In this document: piece by piece, positions 45,801 to 54,578 of the stretch | Position numbering within the stretch: the first letter of the stretch is position 1 | Layout of the letters: each line of letters begins with the position of its first letter | Assembly: GCF_019957155.1 (NCBI RefSeq) | Contig: NZ_JAIPME010000002.1 | Location: forward strand, 1,736,001 to 1,800,000 | From: Anaerococcus murdochii | Lineage (GTDB): Bacteria > Bacillota > Clostridia > Tissierellales > Peptoniphilaceae | DNA: 64,000 nucleotides | Direction of reading: 5' to 3' | Notes under the pieces: generated by a model | What the model was told of the DNA's origin: nothing | Databases searched by the model: none | Seen by the model: the letters and a program-made list of their open reading frames with translations, nothing else | Translations under genes and position numbers: made by a program

Positions 45801-47581
45801 TGTCAATTATAAAACTTGATAAAGACACAGTAGAAAAAATTGCTGCTGGTGAAGTAATAGAATCTCCGCTATCAATCATAAAAGAATTAGTTGAAAATTC
45901 AATAGATGCAGGCAGTAGAAATATTACTGTGGAAATTAAAAATGGTGGTAAATCTTATATAAGAGTTACTGACGATGGTGTAGGGATTGCTAGGGAAGAT
46001 ATTGACTTAGCCTTTCAAAAACACGCCACAAGTAAGATTAGTAAGTTTGATGATCTCTACACAATTGCTTCCCTTGGCTTTAGAGGTGAGGCTCTCCCAA
46101 GTATCGCCTCTGTGAGTAAAGTTGTTGCTATTTCTAAGACAGAAGATTCTGAAATTGGGACAAAACTTGACCTTACTACAAAAAAAAATAAAAAATCTTC
46201 AATCGCTACAAATAAGGGTACAAACATTATTGTAGAGGATTTATTCTATAATATGCCAGCTAGGAGAAAATTCTTAAAATCTGATATGGCAGAAGCTAAT
46301 AAAATTAGTAAGCTGATGTATGCCTTTGCAATTGGTTATAAAAATATTTCTTTTAAATACATCAAGGATGATAGAATTCAGTTTCAATCAAATCCGAATT
46401 TAAATTTAAAGTTAAAAATATCTGACCTCTTAGATAATCTCTTAGAGGAAAATCTCATTGAATTACACGCTAAAAATTCATCTTATAAGATAACAGGAGA
46501 GATAGGTCTTCCTAATTATTACAGGGGCAATAGGTCTATGCAATATATTTTTGTGAATGATAGACTAGTTGAAGATGAGGAAATAACAAAAATTATAGAA
46601 GACCAATATCAAGGACTTATTCCTCAAGGCAGATTTCCTGCTTTCTTTATCTTTATTTACACCGATCCCAAAAATATTGATGTAAATATCCATCCTAATA
46701 AGAAATTAGTTAAGTATTCATATGAAGATGAGCTTCTAGAATTGATTATTGATAATGTTAAAAATTTACTTAAAGCAAAGCAAGAGATTCAATCAATTAA
46801 TATCAAGGAAAATAAAAAGGATGAATTTTTAGACTTTACTGATTATAAAGCTATCTTAGATAAGTATTCTCCAACAAATACGCTTGTCAGGGAAGACGAA
46901 GAGGCCTATGATAATGAAATAGAAGCAAAAAATTCAAATTTTTTTGACAGTAATAAAGAATTTGATTTTGAGTTTTTAAAAGAAGATGAAAAAGTAAATG
47001 AAGACTCTTTTGTAGAAGATATAGAAATACCAACATATAAGACATCTATTTTCAGAAGATATTCTATATTTGAAGATCAGGACAGGGTATTTATACTAGA
47101 TCATAGAAAAGCTCAAGAAAAAATCAAAATGAGTGAATTCCTCAAAGATTTTAAAGCTAATAAAGTTGCGAGTCAATTATTATTAGAGCCTATTAGGATG
47201 CATTTAAATAAGATAGATGTTGAAAGATTTGAAACTAAACACAGTCTTTTTCAAAGATTAGGTTTTGATGTAGAGTTAATCTCTGAAAATTCTATACTTA
47301 TAAGAGAAATCCCAATGATTTTCAATCAACCAGAAAACGATAAATTTTTCTACGAAATTTTAGACTTGGACAATAATATTAGTGATGAACTAATTACTAG
47401 TAGATTAAGAAAATTAGTCAAAAGTCTTTCCTTTAGAAAGGGTTATACTATCAACAAAAACGAAGCAATCGAGCTTTATAAAAATCTAATGAAAGAAGAA
47501 AATCCTTACAACACCTATGATGGTAATGCCACCATTATCTCATTAGAAGATAAAGATTTGGAGAAATATTTTGAAAGATAA
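45800..47581 (+). CDS. mutL: DNA mismatch repair protein MutL with degenerate endonuclease motifs
   Basis: GHKL ATPase of 593 residues that couples MutS to strand excision. The N-terminal ATPase is complete: ELVENSIDAG, DDGVGI, FRGEALPSIASVS and the GTNI loop, then the transducer domain. The C-terminal dimerisation domain aligns over its length, but its metal-site motifs are lost: DQHA-x2-E-x4-E reads D434-H-R-K-A-Q-E-K-I-K-M-S-E, and the CPHGRP motif at 572-577 reads TYDGNA. A clamp-binding-like QLLLEP segment remains after the first motif. The enzyme therefore probably lacks the latent endonuclease expected of Firmicutes MutL. GGGGAG precedes the ATG, which overlaps the mutS stop. Confidence 0.95.
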   Translation: MSIIKLDKDTVEKIAAGEVIESPLSIIKELVENSIDAGSRNITVEIKNGGKSYIRVTDDGVGIAREDIDLAFQKHATSKISKFDDLYTIASLGFRGEALPSIASVSKVVAISKTEDSEIGTKLDLTTKKNKKSSIATNKGTNIIVEDLFYNMPARRKFLKSDMAEANKISKLMYAFAIGYKNISFKYIKDDRIQFQSNPNLNLKLKISDLLDNLLEENLIELHAKNSSYKITGEIGLPNYYRGNRSMQYIFVNDRLVEDEEITKIIEDQYQGLIPQGRFPAFFIFIYTDPKNIDVNIHPNKKLVKYSYEDELLELIIDNVKNLLKAKQEIQSINIKENKKDEFLDFTDYKAILDKYSPTNTLVREDEEAYDNEIEAKNSNFFDSNKEFDFEFLKEDEKVNEDSFVEDIEIPTYKTSIFRRYSIFEDQDRVFILDHRKAQEKIKMSEFLKDFKANKVASQLLLEPIRMHLNKIDVERFETKHSLFQRLGFDVELISENSILIREIPMIFNQPENDKFFYEILDLDNNISDELITSRLRKLVKSLSFRKGYTINKNEAIELYKNLMKEENPYNTYDGNATIISLEDKDLEKYFER

Positions 47582-48518
47582 AATAATTATAATTACCGGG
47601 CCCACAGCAAGTGGGAAAAGTGATATAGCTATAAGTATCGCTAAAAAAATCAATGGCCAAATTTTATCCGCTGATAGCCAACAAGTTTATAGAGGGATGG
47701 ATATTGGTACCAACAAGGTAAGTGACCCATTTGTAGTTGACCATCATCTCTTAAATTTAGTTGATCCTGACGATGAATTTACTGTTGAAAATTTTAGAAA
47801 AGATGCATCGGATATTATTTCTAAATTAAATTCAAGACATATTATGCCAATCATTACTGGTGGGACTGGCTTTTATATAGATTCACTACTTTTTGAAATG
47901 AACTATGGCCAAGTAAAAAAAGATTCTAGGATAAGAAATAAGTTGGAGTCACTAGCTGAAATTAACGGAAATGACTACTTATATAATAAGCTTATGGAAA
48001 TTGATCCAAATACAGCCGAAAAATATCATCCAAATGAATTAAATAGAATTATAAGGGCTCTTGAAATATATGAAATTACAGGCGAAAAACCATCAGAAAA
48101 ACGTACAGGTGAGAGAGTCTTAAATAAAAATATTGATCCTATATTATTTTTTCTAAACTACAATGATCGACAAATATTATATGATAGGATAAATGATAGG
48201 GTAATTGAAATGATAAACCAAGGCCTAGTAGAAGAATTTAAGTATATAGTAGAGAATTTTAATCTAGATGAAAATTCTCAATCTATGGCCGCTATTGGTT
48301 ATAAAGAAATTTTCCCTTATATAAGAGGTGAAATCAGTCTTGATGAAATGATTAATCTTATCCAAAGAAACACTAGAAGGTATGCTAAAAGACAAATCAC
48401 TTGGATGAAAAAATACCTAAATTATCCATTTACACGAGAAATAATAATGGATGACCTAAGTAAAGATGATGCAACAATGATAATAGAAGATTTAATAAAG
48501 GATATATATGAATTTTAA
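47571..48518 (+). CDS. miaA: tRNA dimethylallyltransferase MiaA
   Basis: Adds the isopentenyl group to A37 of tRNAs reading U-starting codons. The 315-residue protein has P-loop GPTASGKSD, ADSQQVYRGMDIGT, HHLLNLVDPDDEF, TGGTGFYIDSLL and RNTRRYAKRQITWM. The start is TTG at 47571, with GGAGA eight bases upstream and the N terminus at the family position; no ATG is available there. Order mutS-mutL-miaA is classical; hfq, often next, is missing. Confidence 0.95.
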   Translation: MKDKIIIITGPTASGKSDIAISIAKKINGQILSADSQQVYRGMDIGTNKVSDPFVVDHHLLNLVDPDDEFTVENFRKDASDIISKLNSRHIMPIITGGTGFYIDSLLFEMNYGQVKKDSRIRNKLESLAEINGNDYLYNKLMEIDPNTAEKYHPNELNRIIRALEIYEITGEKPSEKRTGERVLNKNIDPILFFLNYNDRQILYDRINDRVIEMINQGLVEEFKYIVENFNLDENSQSMAAIGYKEIFPYIRGEISLDEMINLIQRNTRRYAKRQITWMKKYLNYPFTREIIMDDLSKDDATMIIEDLIKDIYEF

Positions 48519-49785
48519 TGAAGTTTACAATAATTATAATATCGATGATAGGTATGATGACCTTATAAGAGAGTCTGAAAAAGAATTGTCTGAATTATTC
48601 AGACTCCATGAAGAAATTTCAGAATTTAATCAATTAAAGGTTATGAAAGCCTTTAACGAGAATTCTCTCCGATCATCGGACTTTTTTACCGCCACTGGTT
48701 ATGGCTATGCAGATACAGGTAGAGATACATTAGAGGCAATATTTTCTTCAATATTTAAAGCGGAAGATAGCCTTGTAAGGCCTTCTATTGTATCAGGGAC
48801 TCATGCCTTATCAATCGTTCTATTTTCCTTATTAAACTATGGAGATAAACTCTTATCAATAACTGATGATCCATATGATACAATGCAGCAAGTTATAGGT
48901 ATAGCTGGGGATAAAAAAGGAACCTTGATAGAAAAAGGCGTCCTTTATGACAAGTTGGATCTTGATTCTGATAATAAAATCCAATACGATAAAATTAAAG
49001 AAAAAATTGATGAGAATACCAAAGTCATTCTAATTCAAAGATCAACAGGTTACACACAAAGAAGAGCCTTTACTATAGATGAAATCGAAAAAGCTGTAAA
49101 AGAAATTAGAAAGGTTTCAAAAGATGTAATTATTTTTATAGATAACTGCTACGGTGAATTTACCGAGACAAAGGAACCTATAGAGATAGGAGCCGATATC
49201 GTAGCGGGATCTCTAATTAAAAATCTTGGCGGTGGCCTTGCTGTTACAGGTGGATATATTAGTGGTAGAAAAGACCTTATAGAATATTGCGCTAATACCC
49301 TAACAGCTCCAGGAATTGGAAAAGATGAGGGATTAAGTTTTGGTACAAATAGATTGGTAGTTGAAGGACTTTACTTTGCTCCACACGTAGTTAAAGAGGC
49401 TTTAAAAGTAGCCCTATTATTCGCAAGTGTCTTTAACAAACTAGGATATGAAGTAACACCAAAACTTGATGATCCAAGGTCTGATGTCATTCTTGCCATA
49501 AAATTAAAAGATCCAGAAAAATTAAAAACTTTCTGTAAGGCAATACAAGAAGCGTGCTCTGTTGATTCAACCTTCGTACCTGAAGCTTATCCAATGCCAG
49601 GATATGAAGATCCTGTAATTATGGCGGCAGGGGGCTTTGTAGAAGGGGCAACTTCAGAATTATCCGCCGATGGACCATTAAGAGAACCATATATGGCTTA
49701 CCTCCAAGGTGGTCTTAACTATTACCATGGAAAACTTGCTTTAAAGATAGTTTTAAATAGATTTTCTAAAAACAACTTCTTATAA
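48508..49785 (+). CDS. Methionine gamma-lyase family PLP protein (YnbB / aluminium resistance type)
   Basis: Cys/Met-metabolism-like PLP enzyme of 425 residues. TGYGYADTGRDTLEAIF near 60, VSGTHALSIVLF, the IFIDNCYGEFTE Asp block and the PLP Lys in GSLIKNLGGGLAVTGGY are clear, with a late FVEGATSELSADGP. Family members were annotated as aluminium resistance proteins and sit beside miaA/hfq in Firmicutes; the true reaction is not settled. AAAGGA precedes the ATG, which overlaps miaA by 11 nt. Confidence 0.9.
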   Translation: MNFNEVYNNYNIDDRYDDLIRESEKELSELFRLHEEISEFNQLKVMKAFNENSLRSSDFFTATGYGYADTGRDTLEAIFSSIFKAEDSLVRPSIVSGTHALSIVLFSLLNYGDKLLSITDDPYDTMQQVIGIAGDKKGTLIEKGVLYDKLDLDSDNKIQYDKIKEKIDENTKVILIQRSTGYTQRRAFTIDEIEKAVKEIRKVSKDVIIFIDNCYGEFTETKEPIEIGADIVAGSLIKNLGGGLAVTGGYISGRKDLIEYCANTLTAPGIGKDEGLSFGTNRLVVEGLYFAPHVVKEALKVALLFASVFNKLGYEVTPKLDDPRSDVILAIKLKDPEKLKTFCKAIQEACSVDSTFVPEAYPMPGYEDPVIMAAGGFVEGATSELSADGPLREPYMAYLQGGLNYYHGKLALKIVLNRFSKNNFL

Positions 49786-49790
49786 AATAA

Positions 49791-49825
49791 AAAATCGTTC
49801 TAATTATATAGTTAGAACGATTTTT
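49791..49825 (+). terminator. Bidirectional terminator between the PLP lyase and the recombinase
   Basis: Perfect 13-bp stem AAAATCGTTCTAA (49791-49803) and its complement (49812-49824) around an eight-base loop, with T on the right and A on the left. It sits between convergent genes. Confidence 0.85.
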
Positions 49826-49828
49826 AAA

Positions 49829-50818
49829 TTAAAATTCTAATCCTGATAAAGGACTTTTATTTACAGCCTTTTTAAGATCCTCATCATCTAAGTGGGTATA
49901 AATTTGAGTTGTTGAGACTGAAGCATGGCCTAAAATATCTTTTAAGGCTCTTATATCAACATCGCCATACTTATACATTAGTGTGGCAGCAGTATGTCTG
50001 AGTTTGTGAGTAGAGTAGATACTAGTATCAAAACCTGCTTTTGCCAAATATTTGTCTATAGTTGATTGTACAGCTCTGTTTGAAATTCTTTTCTTTCTAG
50101 TGGATATAAATAGGGCATCAACACTCGAATTCCTAAGGTATTCAGACCTAATTACTATATAATTATTAATAAGGTCTTGGCAGTTTTTTGTGAGATAAAC
50201 AGTTCTTTCTTTATTTCCTTTGCCTATAATATTGAATCTATCTTTATTTACATCGGATAAATCTATCGAAACAAGTTCAGAAAGCCTCATTCCGGTAGTC
50301 AAGAATGTAAAGACTATTGCAAGGTCTCGAACCCTTAGAAAAGTGTTTTTTTCTTGATTTATTGTTTCTAGTAATTTTTCCGTCTCACTTAAGGTAAGGT
50401 AAACTGGTTGTCTTTGGCTAATTTTAGGATTTCTTAGCTTATCTGCAACGTTAGTATTAATTATCTCAATTTCACTATACATATATTTATAAAAAGATTT
50501 TAGGGCTGAAATTTTCCTAGACCTTGTAGTAGCAGAATCATTCTTGTCATTGTCTAAATAAGAAAGAAATGCATAGAAGTCTTGTATTGTAAGCTTTTCA
50601 AAGAACTCGCTATCTATAAAGAAATTAACCTTATTATAATCAAAATCTTTTTTATAGATTTCTTCATTATTATTGTAAATCTTTCTAATTATTTGATATT
50701 CTATAAACATATCAAGATCATAAGCGTATTCTTTAATTGTAGATTCAGAAAGGCCCTTAATTGATTTTAAATAGTTTAAGTAATCATTTAATAATAGAGG
50801 CCTTATAAATTCTTCCAT
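49829..50818 (-). CDS. Tyrosine recombinase (XerC/XerD type)
   Basis: Site-specific recombinase of about 329 residues. The N-terminal SAM-like DNA-binding domain (LNYLKSIKGLSESTIKEYAYDL) is followed by a catalytic domain with Arg in TGMRLSELVSID, Lys in GKGNKERTVYL, the HKLRHTAATLMY box, GHASVSTTQIYTH with the nucleophile Tyr: all six catalytic residues are there. It is probably a chromosome-dimer-resolving Xer, as nothing else mobile surrounds it. The ATG at 50818 follows GGAGAG; an in-frame ATG eight codons earlier contains that site. Confidence 0.88.
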   Translation of the reverse strand: MEEFIRPLLLNDYLNYLKSIKGLSESTIKEYAYDLDMFIEYQIIRKIYNNNEEIYKKDFDYNKVNFFIDSEFFEKLTIQDFYAFLSYLDNDKNDSATTRSRKISALKSFYKYMYSEIEIINTNVADKLRNPKISQRQPVYLTLSETEKLLETINQEKNTFLRVRDLAIVFTFLTTGMRLSELVSIDLSDVNKDRFNIIGKGNKERTVYLTKNCQDLINNYIVIRSEYLRNSSVDALFISTRKKRISNRAVQSTIDKYLAKAGFDTSIYSTHKLRHTAATLMYKYGDVDIRALKDILGHASVSTTQIYTHLDDEDLKKAVNKSPLSGLEF

Positions 50819-50920
50819 AAGTCTCTCCGTACACAATAGCATAAATCAATCCGTAAAATTTAATCGATTCTTAATTTCCTATATCTATAATAGAATTATA
50901 CCTATTCTAATTCAAAAAAC

Positions 50921-50958
50921 AAATTATTGCACAAAATTATTATTTTGTGCAATAATTT
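50921..50958. repeat. Perfect 17-bp inverted repeat (stem-loop)
   Basis: AAATTATTGCACAAAAT (50921-50937), loop TATT, and the exact complement (50942-50958). It lies 103 bp upstream of the recombinase ATG. It lacks a clean T-run, so it may be a protein-binding site, a terminator acting on either strand, or part of an RNA. Confidence 0.85.
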
Positions 50959-51253
50959 TAATGTTGTTATATGCCTTCTTTTATCTTATTTTATAATTCT
51001 GCAACTCAAATAATTTGATTGAACATTAATAATTCAAAAAAATATATGGCATCTATGTATTAATAATTTTGTTAATAAGAAACAAAAATTTATCATTTAA
51101 AAGCTCTTAGTCGATCTTCTATACGTTTTTTAAGCGTCAAACCTTATATTATAAAATTTTAATATTTTAGCCGATAATACGACGCTCTATTTTGCGTTTT
51201 AAGCGTTTTTATTTTTTATATAGTGTATTTATACCTTGTAAATTAAGCGAATT

Positions 51254-51279
51254 AAAAACTGCCATCATTATAATGGCAG
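51254..51279 (-). terminator. Terminator of rny
   Basis: CTGCCAT (51259-51265), seven-base loop and ATGGCAG (51273-51279); on the minus strand the stem is followed by TTTTTAATT. It is 13 bp past the rny stop. Confidence 0.75.
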
Positions 51280-51291
51280 CTTGATTAATTT

Positions 51292-52848
51292 TTACTTGGC
51301 ATAGTCTATCGCTTTGGACTCTCTTAATAAGTTCACTTTAATTTCACCTGGGTACTCTAATTCATTTTCAATTTTCTTTGCAATCTCTCTAGCAATTACA
51401 ACCATTTCATCATCAGAGATTTTTTCAGGTTTTACTAAGATTCTTAATTCTCTACCTGCTTGTAGAGCAAAAGATTTTTCTACTCCTTCGAAAGAATTTG
51501 CAATTCTTTCAAGGTTTTCAAGTCTTTTAATGTAATTTTCAAGACTTTCACGCCTTGCGCCTGGTCTTGCAGCACTTATAGCATCCGCTGTTTGTACCAA
51601 TATAGATTCAACACAATTTGGCTCAACATCACCATGGTGGGATTCTATAGCATTTATAACGTATTTGTTTTCGCCATATTTAGTTGCAGCTTCAACACCT
51701 AAAGCTACATGTGTTCCTTCTTGTTCTTGATCTATAGCCTTGCCTAAATCATGAAGTAATCCACCACGTTTTGCTAATTGGCTATCAGCGCCAATTTCAT
51801 CCGCAAGCATTCCTGCAAGTAATGCAACTTCTACAGAATGTTTTAAGATGTTTTGACCATAAGATGTTCTGAATTTCATCTTACCGATTAACCTTATTAG
51901 CTGAGGGTGAAGATTGATAATTCCAACTGTTTCAGCAGCAGCTTCACCATCTTCTATTATCCTAGCTTCAACTTCATCACTGGCCTTTTCTAGCATCTCA
52001 TCAATTCTTGATGGATTAATTCTTCCATCTTGGATTAGCTTCTCTAAGGCGACTTTTGCTATTTCACGTCTAACTGGTTCAAAACATGATATAACTACTG
52101 CTTCAGGAGTATCATCAATTATTAGGTCAACACCTGAGGCTTGTTCAAAGGCTCTAATATTACGGCCTTCACGCCCAATAATACGGCCTTTCATCTCATC
52201 GTTAGGTAGAGAAATTACAGATACTGTATTTTCAGCTACAAGTTCTGGTGCAAATCTTTGTATAGTAGTCGCAAGAATTTCTGTAGCCATTTTTTTACTT
52301 TCAGATTTCATTTTCTCTTCCGCCTCTTTAATCATCCTAGCAGATTCGTGGATTGTTTCGGATTTAACTCGAGCTAAAATTATTTCTTTAGCTTCACTAT
52401 TGGTGAGTCCAGCGATATTTTGTAACTCCAACTCTTGTTGTTCTATTAACTTGTCAATTTTTTCTTCTTTTTGTTGTAACTTTTTCTGATCACTAGAGAT
52501 TTGATCAGACTTTTTGTCAATCAATAAAGATCGATTGTCTAAACTTTCTTCTTTCTTAATCAAACGAGCTTCTCTTTTATTAAGTTCATTTCTTGTTTGA
52601 TTCAGCATTTCTTCATTTTCAGATTTCAATTTTGAAATTTCATCTTTAGCATCAATAAGAGTTTCTCTTCTTAATGCTTCTGCTTGTTTATTGGCATCAT
52701 CTATAATTTGCCTACTGAGATTTTCAGCACTACCTATTACAGATTCTCCAATTTTCTTACGATAAAGATAGCCAAAATAAAAAGCTAACAATACGAAGGC
52801 GACAAATATGATGAGAACAACAATTGGATTCATTTTATCTAACATCAT
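51292..52848 (-). CDS. rny: Ribonuclease Y
   Basis: Membrane-bound endoribonuclease of 518 residues that starts mRNA decay. An N-terminal membrane helix (about 7-25), a long coiled coil (about 30-205, rich in Lys, Glu and Gln), a KH domain with [15 protein letters not shown], and an HD domain with [19 protein letters not shown] precedes the ATG. It stands alone here, not beside recA as in many Firmicutes. Confidence 0.97.
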   Translation of the reverse strand: MMLDKMNPIVVLIIFVAFVLLAFYFGYLYRKKIGESVIGSAENLSRQIIDDANKQAEALRRETLIDAKDEISKLKSENEEMLNQTRNELNKREARLIKKEESLDNRSLLIDKKSDQISSDQKKLQQKEEKIDKLIEQQELELQNIAGLTNSEAKEIILARVKSETIHESARMIKEAEEKMKSESKKMATEILATTIQRFAPELVAENTVSVISLPNDEMKGRIIGREGRNIRAFEQASGVDLIIDDTPEAVVISCFEPVRREIAKVALEKLIQDGRINPSRIDEMLEKASDEVEARIIEDGEAAAETVGIINLHPQLIRLIGKMKFRTSYGQNILKHSVEVALLAGMLADEIGADSQLAKRGGLLHDLGKAIDQEQEGTHVALGVEAATKYGENKYVINAIESHHGDVEPNCVESILVQTADAISAARPGARRESLENYIKRLENLERIANSFEGVEKSFALQAGRELRILVKPEKISDDEMVVIAREIAKKIENELEYPGEIKVNLLRESKAIDYAK

Positions 52849-52887
52849 ATCACCTCCAATAATATGGAAATTTAATATTCCATTTCT

Positions 52888-52896
52888 ATTATACCA
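52888..52896 (-). promoter_or_regulatory. Extended -10 promoter of rny
   Basis: TGGTATAAT on the minus strand fits TGnTATAAT exactly; no strong -35 is visible. It lies 40 bp before the rny ATG. Confidence 0.55.
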
Positions 52897-52940
52897 TTTT
52901 TTTATAATTATACGAAATAGTTTTCATTATTTCCAAAATA

Positions 52941-52966
52941 AAAAAAGTAGCATAAAACTACTTTTT
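52941..52966 (-). terminator. Terminator of the cysK-cysE operon
   Basis: On the minus strand AAAAAGTAG, seven-base loop, CTACTTTTTT and more T. The stem includes the cysE stop codon TAG. Confidence 0.75.
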
Positions 52967-53491
52967 GTGCGGAATGATTTTTGCTGGTGCACCTACCGCA
53001 GTCGAATCACTCGGAACATCTGATAAAACAACTGAATTTGCACCAATTTTACAATTATCCCCTACATTAATATTACCAAGTAAAACAGCTCCTGCACCTA
53101 TCATTACGTTATTTCCAACGGTTGGATGCCTTTTAACTTTCTTATTTGTTACAGCTCCAAGGGTTACTGAATGATACATTAAAACATCATCACCTATTTC
53201 AGCAGTTTCACCGATAACAACTCCCATACCATGGTCTATATAACACCTTCTGCCAATCTTAGCTCCAGGATGAATTTCTATTCCTGTTTCCATTCTTGAT
53301 TTGAAGGCAATTTCCTGAGCCTCATATAATTTACCCTCTAAATAAAGGTTATGAGCTATGTAATGAGATAATAGTGCCTTTATTCCAGCAGAGAAGAGGA
53401 TTGCCTCCTCTTCACTTTTTAATGCTGGGTCATGCTCTAAGGCATTTTTAATTAATTCTTCTTTGTACTCGTTATAGCTGATCATTATCAT
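52958..53491 (-). CDS. cysE: Serine O-acetyltransferase CysE
   Basis: Left-handed beta-helix acetyltransferase of about 177 residues that makes O-acetylserine for Cys[50 protein letters not shown] and [11 protein letters not shown] are typical. The start lies inside the cysK end (20-nt overlap), with ATGs at 53491 and 53485 and no Shine-Dalgarno, so it is translated by coupling. It is shorter than Bacillus CysE, missing much of the C-terminal extension. Confidence 0.93.
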   Translation of the reverse strand: MIMISYNEYKEELIKNALEHDPALKSEEEAILFSAGIKALLSHYIAHNLYLEGKLYEAQEIAFKSRMETGIEIHPGAKIGRRCYIDHGMGVVIGETAEIGDDVLMYHSVTLGAVTNKKVKRHPTVGNNVMIGAGAVLLGNINVGDNCKIGANSVVLSDVPSDSTAVGAPAKIIPHKK

Positions 53492-54383
53492 ATAATTCAG
53501 TTGATAGGTATCTTTCTCCTGTATCAGGCAATACAGTTACCACAACTTTTCCTTCCCCTAATTTATCCGCAATTTCTAATGCACCTACAACATTTGCACC
53601 GGATGATATTCCCACTGCTAAGGCTTCATCTTTTGCCAATTGTCTAGACATATTTATAGCATCGTCACTTTTGACATCAACAATACCATCTAAAATATCA
53701 AAATCTAAATTTTTTGGAATGAAGTTACCACCTATACCTTGGATTTTGTGGCCAGCAGCCTTGCCACCAGATAAAAGTGGACTTTCAGCTGGTTCTATTG
53801 CGTATATTTTTGTATTAGGATTTGCTTCCTTTAGTCTTCTGCCTGTTCCTGTTACAGTTCCTCCTGTACCAACGCCAGCTATAAAAGCATCTGGACTTAT
53901 TTCAGATAATATTTCAGGACCTGTTGTCTCATAATGAGCTTTTATATTAGCTGGGTTTGAAAATTGGTCAGGTAAGAAATATCCATTTTCTTCAGCGAGC
54001 TCCTTTGCCTTATCAACAGCGCCCTGAAGGGCACCTTCTGTGGTCCTTATAACCTTCGCTCCATATGCCATAGCTAATTTCGCTCTTTCTATACTCATTG
54101 AAGCTGGCATAGTTAAGATTAGATTATAGCCTTTTGCTGCAGCAAGAGCTGCAAGAGCAACACCTGTATTGCCACTTGTTGGCTCGACAATTGTGCCACC
54201 TTTTTTTAGTTTTCCTGATTTTTCAGCTTCCTCTATCATGTATAAGGCAATTCTATCCTTTATAGATCCCGCTAGGTTATTTTTTTCTACTTTAACATAT
54301 ATATCTGCTCTTCCCTCTTTCTTGAGTGAGTTAAGTTTCAATATAGGAGTTCCTCCAATTAATTGAGTCGGATTATTCTTCAT
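53472..54383 (-). CDS. cysK: Cysteine synthase (O-acetylserine sulfhydrylase)
   Basis: PLP enzyme of 303 residues that makes cysteine from O-acetylserine and sulfide. The start [11 protein letters not shown], the PLP Lys in [12 protein letters not shown], the PTSGNTG loop, [13 protein letters not shown] and the late [13 protein letters not shown] are all as expected. AAAGGAG precedes the ATG. With cysE it forms a complete two-step cysteine pathway. Confidence 0.96.
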   Translation of the reverse strand: MKNNPTQLIGGTPILKLNSLKKEGRADIYVKVEKNNLAGSIKDRIALYMIEEAEKSGKLKKGGTIVEPTSGNTGVALAALAAAKGYNLILTMPASMSIERAKLAMAYGAKVIRTTEGALQGAVDKAKELAEENGYFLPDQFSNPANIKAHYETTGPEILSEISPDAFIAGVGTGGTVTGTGRRLKEANPNTKIYAIEPAESPLLSGGKAAGHKIQGIGGNFIPKNLDFDILDGIVDVKSDDAINMSRQLAKDEALAVGISSGANVVGALEIADKLGEGKVVVTVLPDTGERYLSTELYDNDQL

Positions 54384-54507
54384 ATTGTATTTCTCCTTTC
54401 AAAAAAATTCGATTAATTTTTATAATAATCATTTATATAAAAATAAGTTGTCTTAATTCCTACATATTTACTATACTATAAAATCTTAACATTTAAAATT
54501 AATTAAA

Positions 54508-54528
54508 AAAGGAAGCATTGCTTCCTTT
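54508..54528 (-). terminator. Terminator of nhaC
   Basis: AAAGGAAGC, loop ATT, GCTTCCTTT, a perfect 9-bp stem; on the minus strand it runs into TTTTTTAATTAA. It lies about 50 bp past the nhaC stop. The rest of the gap before cysK shows only AT-rich sequence and the cysK ribosome site. Confidence 0.75.
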
Positions 54529-54578
54529 AAAATAACAAATTTTTATATACTAGAAATATTTAAATTTTTATATTTTTC

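Larger units (their letters stand above)
50843..51291 (-). other. 449-bp gene-free stretch between rny and the recombinase
   Basis: No open frame here looks real. It is very AT-rich and holds the perfect stem-loop at 50921-50958, the rny terminator at its right end, and two near-copies of a TTTTAAGCGT motif (about 51127-51137 and 51197-51206). I see no tRNA, riboswitch or known RNA family. It may be the recombinase promoter region or an unannotated RNA gene. Confidence 0.5.

Noticed and set aside
50880..50910. dif-like site near the tyrosine recombinase (ATTTCCTATA resembles the left arm of Firmicutes dif)
   Set aside because: Only the left arm matches; the right arm at the expected spacing is poor, so I do not call it a recombination site.
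51133..51186. AGCGTC/GACGCT inverted pairing in the gene-free gap
   Set aside because: Six bases separated by more than 40 AT-rich bases is expected by chance and has no neighbouring structure.
51914..52489. 191-codon open frame on the plus strand opposite rny
   Set aside because: Antisense to the KH and coiled-coil region of RNase Y, Ser-rich shadow composition and no ribosome site.
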